Translations under genes and position numbers: made by a program
Source: Candidatus Cloacimonadota bacterium
Lineage (GTDB): Bacteria; Cloacimonadota; Cloacimonadia; Cloacimonadales; Cloacimonadaceae
Direction of reading: 5' to 3'
Assembly (NCBI GenBank): GCA_016875595.1
Contig: VGPI01000001.1
Coordinates: 1 to 29,950, forward strand
DNA: 29,950 bases
Shown here: one piece after another, positions 15,939 through 24,432 of the stretch
Layout: every line of letters begins with the position of its first letter
Numbering within the stretch: the stretch's first letter is position 1
Notes under the pieces: generated by a model
Databases searched by the model: none
The model's input: the letters and a program-made list of their open reading frames with translations, nothing else
Told to the model about the DNA's origin: nothing

Positions 15939-17210
15939 ATGCCGCTCCGCGTCCAGAATGTCCTGCCCCGTGGTCTCGCCGCTAAAAGCGGGATCCGGGC
16001 AGGAGAGCGGATCCTGGAAGTAAACGGCAGCGCCATCAACGACTTCTGGGACTTGCAATACTACACTTCGGACTTCGATTTGTCCCTAACTGTCCTCGGT
16101 GATGATGGCATGATCCGCAAGGTCAATATCCTCCGGTCACCCGGGAAGGCAGTGGGACTGGAGCCGGAACCCTACCGCTTTGCCCGGTGTCACAATCATT
16201 GTCTCTTTTGCTTTATCGATCAGATGCCGCCCGCTTTGCGCGAGGATCTGTATGCCAAGGATGATGACTATCTCTTTTCCTATGTCTTTGGCAATTATAT
16301 CTCGATGACAAACCTGACGTCCGCCGAATATCAGCGGGTCATCGATCAGCGCATCTCACCGCTTTACATATCGGTTCATGCCGCCGATCCCTTGTTACGC
16401 AGCCGTCTGATGGGCTACCGCAAGGAGTTTGACATTATCGAAAAACTGAAGTGGCTCTCAGAGTATGGGATCAGATTTCACACCCAGGTGGTCGTGGTTC
16501 CCGGCTGGAATGATGGCGAAGCGCTTACCGATACGATCCTGGCTCTGATCCAGCCGGATCTGAATGTCCTCTCGGTGGGGATCGTGCCCGTGGGGCTTAC
16601 CCGCCACCGGCAACACCTTCTGCCGATCGATCTGGTCACTGCGGATGTTGCGGAACGCACACTCGATCAGGTGGATACGATCAAATCCCGCCTGGAGATA
16701 CACAATATCTACTGTGCTGATGAATTGTATATCCTCGCCGGACGGGCGATCCCGGAAAGCGCTTATTACGATGACTTCTGCCAGATCGAGAATGGCATCG
16801 GAATGATGCGGATGATGCTGGAGAACTTCAAAGGAAAAAAACGCACCCTGATCAAGGAACTACGGAAAAAAGGCAAGGATATGGTGCTGATCACGGGAGT
16901 TTCGGCTGCCGGAGCGATCAACGATCTGGCACGGTATATCCAGGCGAAACTGGATCCGCTGAAGGTTAGAGTGAGCGTGGTGCAGAATGATTTTATGGGT
17001 CGGACGGTGACAGTGAGCGGGCTTTTGACCTACGCCGATATCATTGCCCAGGCGGAAGTCAGACCCGACGAGATCGCTCTGTTGCCCGGAAATATCTTCA
17101 ATTATGAGGGGATCACGCTGGATGGCTATTCCCAGATTGATCTCAAGCATCAGTGGAAGAGCGATATCGTATTGGTGGATTATCTGTTTGAGGATTGGGA
17201 TTGGCTCTGA
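15939..17210 (+). CDS. PDZ + radical-SAM-like DUF512 protein
   Basis: A 423-residue protein of the DUF512 family. Residues 1-70 form a PDZ-like domain (LPRGLAAKSGIRAGERILEVNG). A radical-SAM-like core begins with Cys84, Cys88 and Cys91 in RCHNHCLFCFIDQMPPALR, the family signature CxxxCxxC, followed by DDDYLFSYVFGNYISMTNL and VVVVPGWNDG. The C-terminal DUF512 region contains GVSAAGAI and NDFMGRTVTVSGLL. The family is widespread in anaerobes and cyanobacteria and its reaction is not known to me. It shares an operon with the small cupin (2-nt gap). The motif is intact, so an Fe-S enzyme is expected. Confidence 0.9.
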   Translation: MPLRVQNVLPRGLAAKSGIRAGERILEVNGSAINDFWDLQYYTSDFDLSLTVLGDDGMIRKVNILRSPGKAVGLEPEPYRFARCHNHCLFCFIDQMPPALREDLYAKDDDYLFSYVFGNYISMTNLTSAEYQRVIDQRISPLYISVHAADPLLRSRLMGYRKEFDIIEKLKWLSEYGIRFHTQVVVVPGWNDGEALTDTILALIQPDLNVLSVGIVPVGLTRHRQHLLPIDLVTADVAERTLDQVDTIKSRLEIHNIYCADELYILAGRAIPESAYYDDFCQIENGIGMMRMMLENFKGKKRTLIKELRKKGKDMVLITGVSAAGAINDLARYIQAKLDPLKVRVSVVQNDFMGRTVTVSGLLTYADIIAQAEVRPDEIALLPGNIFNYEGITLDGYSQIDLKHQWKSDIVLVDYLFEDWDWL

Positions 17211-17323
17211 CCCGGAAATTTAGGTTGACCAAATTGAGGAAACGACTGGATATGCGCCACAGACTGATAAAATAACGTAGGGGTGAATACCAGTCCGCCC
17301 TTTGACAATGATAAGGAAAGAGC

Positions 17324-18253
17324 ATGAACATCAAAGCCGTAACATGGCTGACTTTGATCCTGGCAGTGTTGCTGTCCTGTTCCTCGGAAGCCGGCCGGAT
17401 CAATAAAGCCAATCGTAACTTGGGGAGCAGGGATAATCCCATCAAGATGTATTTTGTTCCGTCTCTGGAAGCGGGCAAGATCGTCAATAGCGCCGAGGGC
17501 ATTGCAGCTTATCTGCATCAAGCCACGGGACTGCAATTCAAGGTGGCGGTGCCGACCAGCTATGCGGCAGTGATCGAAGCGCTGGGTAATTATCAGGCAG
17601 ATATCGCCTGGTTGAGTACCTATGCCTATATTCTTGCCAAACAGAAGTTTGACGCCGAAGTGAAACTGATGACGGTGCGCAACGGGTTAAAATCATACCG
17701 CGGGCAATTCGTCGTCCGGGCTGATAGCGGGATCGAGAGAATCGAAGATATTGCCGGCAAGGTGATCGCCTACACGGATGCAGCCTCCACTTCCGGCTAT
17801 ATCTATCCATCCGCCATCTTGAAGCAGAAAGGGATAGCGCCACAGGATTATTTCTTTGCCGGAGGTCATACCCAGGCGATCCTGGCGGTGTATTCCGGAA
17901 GGGCTGATGTTGCCTGCACCTATTGGTCTCCGCCGGATGAGACCGGCAAGCCCAAAGATGCGCGGGAAAAACTGCTCGAGACCTATCCGGACATCTTCTC
18001 CCGCATCTCCATCATCGGTTACACTGATTGGATCCCGAACGATACCGTCACTTTCCGGAAACATATCCCGGTAGAGATCCGCGACCGGATCACCGGAGCC
18101 CTGCTGGAATTCGCTACGATCGAACAAGGCAGACAAACGCTCAAGTCCCTCTATGACATCGACGGTCTGGAACCAGCCAGCGATGCCGATTATGAGATCG
18201 TTCGTACCACTCTGCGGCTGCTGGATATGGATCCGGCGAAGATGATGAAGTAA
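17324..18253 (+). CDS. phnD: PhnD-type phosphate/phosphonate-binding lipoprotein
   Basis: A 309-residue periplasmic-binding protein of the PhnD family, anchored as a lipoprotein: an N-terminal hydrophobic segment ends in the lipobox LLSC (Cys19). Family features are NPIKMYFVPSLEAGKI near residue 40, IAWLSTYAYILA, RADSGIERIEDIAGKVIAYTD, STSGYIYPSAIL and the DVACTYWSP stretch that contacts ligand in this fold. AAGGAAAGAGC precedes the ATG. The ATPase gene follows after 19 nt. Substrate may be phosphonate, phosphite, phosphate or another small oxyanion; sequence alone does not decide. Confidence 0.88.
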   Translation: MNIKAVTWLTLILAVLLSCSSEAGRINKANRNLGSRDNPIKMYFVPSLEAGKIVNSAEGIAAYLHQATGLQFKVAVPTSYAAVIEALGNYQADIAWLSTYAYILAKQKFDAEVKLMTVRNGLKSYRGQFVVRADSGIERIEDIAGKVIAYTDAASTSGYIYPSAILKQKGIAPQDYFFAGGHTQAILAVYSGRADVACTYWSPPDETGKPKDAREKLLETYPDIFSRISIIGYTDWIPNDTVTFRKHIPVEIRDRITGALLEFATIEQGRQTLKSLYDIDGLEPASDADYEIVRTTLRLLDMDPAKMMK

Positions 18254-18272
18254 GGAATCTCACCGGTATTTC

Positions 18273-19025
18273 ATGCGCATCCTCTCCGTCACCGGTCTGT
18301 CCAAAACCTACAATGGCGTGGATTGGGCGCTCAAGGATGTCAGCTTTGAGGTCTGGCAGGGCAATTTCCTGATTCTCCTGGGTTTATCGGGTTCGGGTAA
18401 ATCCACGCTCCTCAGATGTATCAACCGTTTGGTTGAACCGGATGAGGGAGCTATCCAGTTCCAGGAGCGGGAAGTATTTAACGCTTCTCAGAGTGAAATC
18501 AGACAGATCCGTCGTAATATCGGGATGATCTTTCAGCAGTTCAATCTGGTCAAAAACCTCAGTGTCCTTACCAATGTCCTCTCCGGGCGGTTGGGGTACC
18601 ATGGACTGATCTCGCGGTTCACCACAGAGGAGCACGAGCTGGCACTGCACAATCTGGAGCGGGTGGGACTGGTCAATTATGCCCGCAGACAGGTTAAGTA
18701 CCTTTCCGGTGGTCAGCAACAACGGGTTGCCATTGCGCGTGCTTTGATGCAGCAGCCCTCTTTGATCCTGGCGGATGAGCCGGTTGCCAGCCTGGATCCT
18801 GCGACGGCAGATTCCATCATGCAGTATCTGGGAGAGATCAATCGTCAGGACAAGATCACCATCATCTGTTCTTTGCATTTCCTTTCGCTGGCGCGGAAGT
18901 ATGGTAACCGGGTACTGGCTTTGAAGGATGGCAGAGTGGTGTATCAGGGAATTCCGACCGATATCGACGAACAACGATTCAGGGAGATCTACGGGCAGGA
19001 CGCGGAAGAAGTCGAGATCCGATAA
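18273..19025 (+). CDS. phnC: PhnC-type ABC transporter ATP-binding protein
   Basis: A 250-residue ABC ATPase. Walker A is GLSGSGKST (37-45), the Q-loop is GMIFQQFNLVKNLSVL as in PhnC proteins, the signature is LSGGQQQR (144-151), and Walker B is LILADEP with Glu169. A D-loop (SLDPATA) and the switch His202 are also present. All catalytic residues are intact. It partners with the PhnD lipoprotein upstream. No permease gene follows: the next gene is convergent and ends two bases beyond this stop codon, so the usual PhnE is missing from the locus. Confidence 0.92.
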   Translation: MRILSVTGLSKTYNGVDWALKDVSFEVWQGNFLILLGLSGSGKSTLLRCINRLVEPDEGAIQFQEREVFNASQSEIRQIRRNIGMIFQQFNLVKNLSVLTNVLSGRLGYHGLISRFTTEEHELALHNLERVGLVNYARRQVKYLSGGQQQRVAIARALMQQPSLILADEPVASLDPATADSIMQYLGEINRQDKITIICSLHFLSLARKYGNRVLALKDGRVVYQGIPTDIDEQRFREIYGQDAEEVEIR

Positions 19026-19026
19026 T

Positions 19027-20301
19027 CTACAGATACCTGACCCAGATGTAGATGCTGGATACCACCAGCGAAATGGTCATGTAGATCAGACCATACTTGA
19101 CGAACTGGAAGAACCTGATCCGAAATCCATTGCGGTTGGCAATTCCGATGGCTACGATGTTGGAAGCAGCTCCGATCGGAGTACCCAGTCCACCCAGGCA
19201 TGATCCCAGTGCCAATGCCCACCACAGCGTGTTTTCCATGGCTCCGCCCATTGCCAGATTGACGTCATTGATCACCGGGATCATAGTGGCAACGACAGGC
19301 ACGCAGCCCATCAGAGCGGAAGCGATCCCGGAAACCCAGATGATGGTGAGAGCGATCAGTTTACTGTCATTATTGGTCACCTCGACGATCCAGTGAGCCA
19401 GGGTCCTGAGGATCCCCGTCTCGCTCAGCCCGCCCACGATCATGAAGAGTCCCATGAAAAAGAAGATGGTCACCCAATCCACTTCACTGACGATCTGTTC
19501 CACATACTTCCGGTTGCTGAAGATCAACATGACCAGGGCGGTGGTCATGGCGATCGTGGCGGACTCCAGAGCCAAAACGCCTTGTAACGAGAAGAGAACC
19601 AGCATCAGGCAGATCGCATACAAGGAACGGCGCAACAGCTTTCTGTCCTTGATCAGGATCCGTTCATTGTATTCCATCAGTTTGGCACGGTCGCGGTTGC
19701 TGACCTTGATCCGTTTCCGGTAGAAGATCCTGATCATGATCAAACTGATCAGCATTACGACCAGCACCGGAGGGACAAGATTGTAGATAAACTGCATGAA
19801 GGTCAGATCGGTGCGGCTGCCGATCAGGATATTGGGCGGATCTCCGATCAGAGTGGCGGTTCCACCGATATTGGATGCCATGGTGATATTGATGATATAC
19901 GGATAGGGGGAGATCTTCAGTTCCTGCGTGATCAGGAGCACGACAGGGATCAGGAGCATTACCGTGGTTACATTGTCCAGCACGGCGGATATGAGTGCGG
20001 TCATGACAAACAGCAGGAGCATGATCCAGATCGGTCTGCCCCGGGTTGCTTTGGCAGTTTTGATGGCGACATACTGGAAGACGCCGGTGTCCTTCAGGAT
20101 CGCCACCACGATCATCATCCCCACCAACAGGAAGACCACATTCCAATCGATGTATGAGAATGCCTGCTCCTGGGTCATGATCCCGGCAAGCACGAAAATG
20201 AAACTGCCCAAAAGAGCAGCGGTCATCTTGTTGATCCATTCGGTGACGATGAAGAGATAGGTGATGCCCATGATGATCAGGGCGGAGATCAATATCAACA
20301 T
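19027..20301 (-). CDS. ArsB/NhaD-type (ion transporter superfamily) permease
   Basis: A 424-residue integral membrane protein with about eleven hydrophobic segments, in the ArsB/NhaD/SLC13-like ion transporter superfamily. Two inverted halves are visible. The first has the hairpin region SAVLDNVTTVMLLIPV and then ASNIGGTATLIGDPPNILIG, the signature of this superfamily. The second has SALMGCVPVVATMIPVI and GGLGTPIGAASNIVAIGIA. Substrates in the family include sodium/proton exchange, arsenite and dicarboxylates, and cannot be fixed here. It starts two bases after the stop of the EIIA-CBS gene, so the two are cotranscribed and probably regulated as a unit. Confidence 0.88.
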   Translation of the reverse strand: MLILISALIIMGITYLFIVTEWINKMTAALLGSFIFVLAGIMTQEQAFSYIDWNVVFLLVGMMIVVAILKDTGVFQYVAIKTAKATRGRPIWIMLLLFVMTALISAVLDNVTTVMLLIPVVLLITQELKISPYPYIINITMASNIGGTATLIGDPPNILIGSRTDLTFMQFIYNLVPPVLVVMLISLIMIRIFYRKRIKVSNRDRAKLMEYNERILIKDRKLLRRSLYAICLMLVLFSLQGVLALESATIAMTTALVMLIFSNRKYVEQIVSEVDWVTIFFFMGLFMIVGGLSETGILRTLAHWIVEVTNNDSKLIALTIIWVSGIASALMGCVPVVATMIPVINDVNLAMGGAMENTLWWALALGSCLGGLGTPIGAASNIVAIGIANRNGFRIRFFQFVKYGLIYMTISLVVSSIYIWVRYL

Positions 20302-20303
20302 GA

Positions 20304-21203
20304 TTATGCCCGGATGACTCTCCTGTAGATATCCATGGCGGTGATGACGCCGACCAGTTTGCCGTCCTGAACGACGGAGAAGAAGCGCTTTTTATGCTGG
20401 ATCATCTCAAAGACCGTCTCGATGATCGAGGTCTCCGGGCTGAGGACAATATCGGCGTTCTGCATGATCTCCCGGACCTGGATGTCAGTCTCCTTTTCGA
20501 TCAGCCGTTCCAATGGTTCAAAGGCGCGCAGGAATTGTAGATTGTCCATCAGCAACAGATATTCCGGGATCCCTACCTTGAGATAATTGAGTACGCTTGC
20601 TTCCCCCAGAAAGCGCATCTTCTCGTCGACCACGGGGAAAACAGATATGCCATGTTCAGCCATCAATCTACCCATTTCGCTGAGTTTGGACTCGGGTCTG
20701 ACGAATAATGGCTCTTGGGTCATTATATCGCCGATGGTCAGGTCTTCCTTGACCACAAGATCCATCATTCGGAATGAGCCGATCACATCATGAGCAGTAT
20801 TATCCGTCATCAGAAGCGACATTTGGGCGGGATTACGTGATAGCTTCAGCAGGGTGGCGACCAGATTGAGATACAGCTTGGAGGAGCTCTTATCTGTGAT
20901 GATCAGAATGACCATTTTCAGGGAGATATCACCGATCACAACAGGTTTTTTTAACACGCACATCCCGATTATCGTATCATCCAGATTATCCAGACGCACA
21001 TGAGGTATGGCTATTCCACTCGGATAGGTGGTCGATCCTTCTGCTTCACGCTTGAGGATGAGGTCCATGAGATGATTGCAACATTCGGGTAGGTTGTGGT
21101 GCTGGCAGATCTTTTCGACCAGCTTGGCGTATACCCGCACAAGCGTCGTCTCGTGATGTTCAATGTATATGGTTTGTGCATCCAGTAAACTCACCAGTCG
21201 CAT
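20304..21203 (-). CDS. PTS EIIA (PtsN-like) domain fused to two CBS domains
   Basis: A 299-residue soluble protein. Residues 1-145 form an EIIA domain of the fructose/nitrogen type, with the phospho-acceptor His68 in YPSGIAIPHVRLDNL. Two CBS domains follow: IMTQEPLFVRPESKLSEM with HGISVFPVVDE (about 160-215) and IMQNADIVLSPETS with FFSVVQDGKLVGVITAMDIYRR (about 245-298), which usually bind adenine nucleotides. No PTS membrane components are nearby. Its position directly before an ion transporter suggests a sensor that tunes transport by phosphorylation and energy state. ATG 21203 is preceded by GAGG; a GTG six bases upstream (21209) has AAGGA and is an alternative start. Confidence 0.87.
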   Translation of the reverse strand: MRLVSLLDAQTIYIEHHETTLVRVYAKLVEKICQHHNLPECCNHLMDLILKREAEGSTTYPSGIAIPHVRLDNLDDTIIGMCVLKKPVVIGDISLKMVILIITDKSSSKLYLNLVATLLKLSRNPAQMSLLMTDNTAHDVIGSFRMMDLVVKEDLTIGDIMTQEPLFVRPESKLSEMGRLMAEHGISVFPVVDEKMRFLGEASVLNYLKVGIPEYLLLMDNLQFLRAFEPLERLIEKETDIQVREIMQNADIVLSPETSIIETVFEMIQHKKRFFSVVQDGKLVGVITAMDIYRRVIRA

Positions 21204-21286
21204 AAGCACCTCGGTTCCTTTGGTGTGCTCATGCTGGCAAATGTCTCATTATCGTCAATAGAATTCTGCTCCAATTTTACAGTCGG

Positions 21287-21320
21287 AAAAAACCCGCGGT
21301 CAACATCTGTTGGCCGCGGG
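21287..21320 (-). terminator. Rho-independent terminator after the PpiC-type gene
   Basis: Reading the minus strand, CCCGCGGCCAAC and GTTGACCGCGGG form a 12-bp stem with one C-A mismatch and the loop AGAT, followed by six T residues (21292-21287). It lies 44 nt beyond the stop of the foldase gene and ahead of the EIIA-CBS gene, so it separates the two transcription units. Confidence 0.9.
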
Positions 21321-21363
21321 CGGCAGAGTTACCATGAACAGGGTTTACAAGAAACCCCAAGAT

Positions 21364-23400
21364 CTATTCCGGATCATCGCTTTCAAAAAAGGGCACTTCC
21401 TTGCCTTCGAGGATCTCGATCATAAATCGGGCAGAGTCATGCAGATCACCTTCAGGGAATTGCCTGATAAAGCCCTTGAATAGCTCAAGGCCAAGTACTT
21501 TATTGTCTATCTCCTCGGCTATGAGAAATGCCTTCATAAAAGCAGCTTTGTAATCATCCTCGCCATTGGGATAATTTTGCAAGATCTGGTCGTAATAAAC
21601 AATCGCATTGCGGAATTGACGCTGCCGGGCAGCATTATCGGCAAGGTTGAACAATTCTGCCGCCGTGAGCAGCAATCTGATCCGATCCGGATATTTGATC
21701 ATACCAAATTCAACAAATAGTTGCTCCTTGACCTCTTGCTCCTTGCTTTGCTGATTTTCCCGCTTCAGCACACTATAGATCCGGGGTTCGACTTCGATGA
21801 ATGGTTTAACGACCGGAGGATTTTCCTTGACCACCCGGAAAAAAGCATGCTCGCCTTTGGCAGTGACAAACACAGGGCTTACACCCCCGATGGGAGTATC
21901 CCAGATCCGCTTGGAAAATTCGGCATCTGGACCCACTCCTGTCACGATATCGTTACGATATTGGTTGTCCAGAATTGATTGCTCGGGACGGAGGGAGAAC
22001 TTCTTGATGATCTGGTCCATATCTTTGTCCCGGTTACGACGGGCGGCGCGGTCAAACCGTTTCCAAGCCTTGTTTGCCGTCTTCTCATTGTCAAACCACA
22101 AGACCTGGATCTGACGCGACTCCGGATTGGTATAGGCATCGAGATGTGCATTGTAATAATCGCGTGCCTGGTCAGAAGTGACCTCGATCGCATCTAACAC
22201 AAGCCGTTTATGGGCTTCTATTATGACATAATAACGCAATGTCTGGACATATTCCTCATCGGAGGTAAAGTATCTGTCATAGCCTTCATTCCGGGCATCC
22301 AGATACATCAGGTTCCGGCGCAATTCCTGATTGATCAGTTGCGGAGCACCGCCACCTTTGGTGTAAAACACTTGTTCTTGGGGGCTCATTTGGGTAAACT
22401 TGGTAATTACGTATTCCACAGTAATATCCAGTTCTGGAGTAGGAGCACTGATCACTTTTCGGTTCATGAGGTGCGTGTTCTTAACGGGATCGATGAGATT
22501 GATTGTGGCAATCAAAGCGGAATCGACGACCACGGAGTATTTGGCTACCAGGATCGCAGTAATCTGATCCATAACCTGTGCTTCCTTGATCGGGCGGTAG
22601 CGCTGATGAACTTCCGCTTCCACTTCGAGGTAGGGGCGTTGCCTGCCTTCGACACGTTCGGTTATACGGAAGATATGCCAGCCCAGTTCGGTCTTGAAAG
22701 GACCATGAACAATACTGGCATTCACTGGATACGAGGCGATCAGTGAATCCAGCACCGCATCATTGCCCAAACCGGGGATATGACCGTTATTGCGAATGTT
22801 CTTAATCACTCCTTTAAGGTTCTTGGCATAGGTGTTTATGGAGTATTTGTCGGAGACATCACCAAAGGGGACACCACCGCTGATCTCGGCGATTGCTTCT
22901 CTGGCTTTGGCTTCGTTATCGGTCTGGATATACTCGATGACGATATAAGGGCTCACGAAGAAGGCTCGTTTGTTCTCATTATAATACTGCTGTTTTTCAG
23001 CTTCAGTCAATTCTACCTGTTCAGTCACGTTCTTCTTATAATACTCACGGATATAAAACTGCTTTCTGGTCTCTTCGATTTTAGCGGCAACCGTAGGATC
23101 TTGATCGATGCCCATTCTCAATGCTTTCAGGTAAAAGACCTGTTCGGTGGCCATTACGTCCAGTAACTGCAATTGACCTTCTATCGTTTTCAAATAACCC
23201 CTGTTCTGGGGAGGATACTTCCATAGCCTGGTATCCACATCTTTGCGGGTTATGACGCCTCCCTGATACTCAGCCAGAATATCCTGATCGTTGATCTTTG
23301 TATCCGTTAAAACTGGAGTCGCCACATTCTGTGCGAACAGAGCCAGACCCACCAGTCCGAGGATTACCAGAATCTGACACATAAAGCGTGATAAATACAT
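21364..23400 (-). CDS. Periplasmic SurA/PpiC-type peptidyl-prolyl isomerase with TPR-like C-terminus
   Basis: A 678-residue exported folding factor. A signal peptide covers about residues 1-24. An N-terminal SurA-like helical chaperone region follows (ITRKDVDTRLWKYPP onwards, then VTEQVELTEAEKQQYYNENKRAF). A parvulin-type domain lies at about 130-260, with FGDVSDKYS and a GPFKTELGWHIFRITE ending typical of the fold. A second SurA-like unit recurs further on (TSDQARDYYNAH, then a degenerate parvulin-like part ending in GEHAFFRVVKENPP). The C-terminal 120 residues look like tetratricopeptide helices (AAELFNLADNAARQRQFRNAIVYYDQIL). AAGGAG precedes the ATG. Its role is probably outer-membrane protein or secreted-protein folding. 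It forms its own transcription unit with a clear terminator. Confidence 0.87.
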   Translation of the reverse strand: MYLSRFMCQILVILGLVGLALFAQNVATPVLTDTKINDQDILAEYQGGVITRKDVDTRLWKYPPQNRGYLKTIEGQLQLLDVMATEQVFYLKALRMGIDQDPTVAAKIEETRKQFYIREYYKKNVTEQVELTEAEKQQYYNENKRAFFVSPYIVIEYIQTDNEAKAREAIAEISGGVPFGDVSDKYSINTYAKNLKGVIKNIRNNGHIPGLGNDAVLDSLIASYPVNASIVHGPFKTELGWHIFRITERVEGRQRPYLEVEAEVHQRYRPIKEAQVMDQITAILVAKYSVVVDSALIATINLIDPVKNTHLMNRKVISAPTPELDITVEYVITKFTQMSPQEQVFYTKGGGAPQLINQELRRNLMYLDARNEGYDRYFTSDEEYVQTLRYYVIIEAHKRLVLDAIEVTSDQARDYYNAHLDAYTNPESRQIQVLWFDNEKTANKAWKRFDRAARRNRDKDMDQIIKKFSLRPEQSILDNQYRNDIVTGVGPDAEFSKRIWDTPIGGVSPVFVTAKGEHAFFRVVKENPPVVKPFIEVEPRIYSVLKRENQQSKEQEVKEQLFVEFGMIKYPDRIRLLLTAAELFNLADNAARQRQFRNAIVYYDQILQNYPNGEDDYKAAFMKAFLIAEEIDNKVLGLELFKGFIRQFPEGDLHDSARFMIEILEGKEVPFFESDDPE

Positions 23401-23524
23401 TTTTTCTCCTTCAACTACTACCTGACGATTGGAAGCCCAAAATTGCGGGACCTGTCAATTCGTCAAGTCATTTGTGTTTTTTCATTGATTTCGCTGTGTC
23501 CTTCTTTGCTGCTCCATGTTACTC

Positions 23525-23539
23525 CTTGATTAAGAGGGG
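23525..23539. repeat. Dispersed copy of CTTGATTAAGAGGGG
   Basis: Exact 15-base match to 15404-15418, with one mismatch to the reverse complement of 15352-15366. Both locations are intergenic, which suggests a short dispersed element rather than coding similarity. Confidence 0.5.
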
Positions 23540-23867
23540 GCAGATAGAGAAGGGGTGGGCAAAATCCAGTTCACTTTTCACTGGTTTATCTTGAGGATTT
23601 CCGATCTTGCGCGTTCCTCGTGACTGGTGTAAGATCAAGTAGCAGATGACATTGTTTCCGGCTACCCCATACTTGTAGTGAAAATTGTTCGCACATTTAA
23701 TGAATTTGAACGGGATCCGTTGTTTCCTTAACAAAGGGGCAGGTCGATGTCGTTGTCGTGGAATGCCTGAGCCTACTGTTGCCGGGGCAAAACGGTGCCG
23801 GTGTGATGAAGGCGAATTGCTCAGGACAACGCGGGTGTATGATCGATAAATGGGCGGTAAAGTCAGC

Positions 23868-23905
23868 AAAAACAGATTCCGGAGCAAACCCCGCCCCAGA
23901 ATCTG
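23868..23905 (-). terminator. Candidate leftward terminator in a gap without a leftward gene
   Basis: On the minus strand CAGATTC (23905-23899) pairs with GAATCTG (23879-23873). An inner GGGGC/GCTCC pairing extends the stem, and TTTTT follows (23872-23868). No leftward coding gene lies upstream of it, so it either ends a small RNA or is a chance hairpin. Confidence 0.4.
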
Positions 23906-24011
23906 TCTGAGCGTTCCAATCACGGCTAATCTATGTTGCATCGGAGCATAGAGCGATGCTTAGGGCAGATTTCCATTGACGGAAAGTGGCAAGGTGCAAT
24001 TTGTTGCGCCG

Positions 24012-24428
24012 ATGACACAGAAGATCCTGCAATATGACCACTGCTTCGCCTGCGGCAGTACAAACAAGAAGGGCTTGAAACTGAAGTTCTTTCAGGAGAA
24101 TGATCAGGCAGTGGCGGAGTTTGACTGTCCCAGCGATTATGAGGGGTACAGCGGTCTGATTCACGGTGGGATCATTGCCCTGCTGATGGATGAAGCAATG
24201 GCACATGCCATTATCAATCAAGGAGTTATCGCTGTTACCGCCCAGATGCACACGCATTACCGGAATCCGATGAAGACTGGATGCAAGGTGAAAGTGAGCG
24301 CCTGGATCAAGGTTGCCAAGACACGTACGATCCAAACCGCGGCCCATATCGAAGATGCAGATGGTACGATCATTGCCAGTGGCGAAGCGATCTATATCGT
24401 GGTGGAGAAAGTCCCCCAAGCGGAGTAA
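24012..24428 (+). CDS. PaaI-like hotdog-fold thioesterase
   Basis: A 138-residue single hotdog-domain protein of the PaaI/4HBT superfamily, expected to hydrolyse acyl-CoA thioesters. The N-terminal DHCFACGSTNKKGLKLKFF motif is typical of one PaaI-like subgroup. The catalytic-helix region is SGLIHGGIIALLMDEAMAHA, with the conserved HGG and a following acidic residue, and VTAQMHTHYRNPM forms the next strand. ATG 24012 is chosen because the family motif begins a few residues later; in-frame TTG (23976) and GTG (23994) codons are alternatives, and no start has a strong Shine-Dalgarno. The next gene begins four bases after the stop, so they are probably cotranscribed. Confidence 0.87.
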   Translation: MTQKILQYDHCFACGSTNKKGLKLKFFQENDQAVAEFDCPSDYEGYSGLIHGGIIALLMDEAMAHAIINQGVIAVTAQMHTHYRNPMKTGCKVKVSAWIKVAKTRTIQTAAHIEDADGTIIASGEAIYIVVEKVPQAE

Positions 24429-24432
24429 CGCC

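Larger units (their letters stand above)
23401..24011. other. 611-nt intergenic region between divergent genes
   Basis: No supported protein gene is seen. The region must hold promoters for the foldase (leftward) and the thioesterase (rightward). It contains a copy of CTTGATTAAGAGGGG at 23525-23539, shared with the array at 15.4 kb, and a leftward-reading hairpin plus T tract at 23868-23905. A 140-codon open frame on the minus strand lacks a ribosome binding site and looks like non-coding sequence. Confidence 0.55.

Noticed and set aside
23519..23941. 140-codon minus-strand open frame
   Set aside because: No ribosome binding site, biased composition rich in Arg, Pro and Ser, no recognisable domain, and overlap with the hairpin and repeat elements of the gap.
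24313..24432. Upstream extension of the ComEA-like frame
   Set aside because: It lies out of frame over the conserved thioesterase gene, and the ATG at 24433 gives a normal basic N-terminus before the membrane segment.
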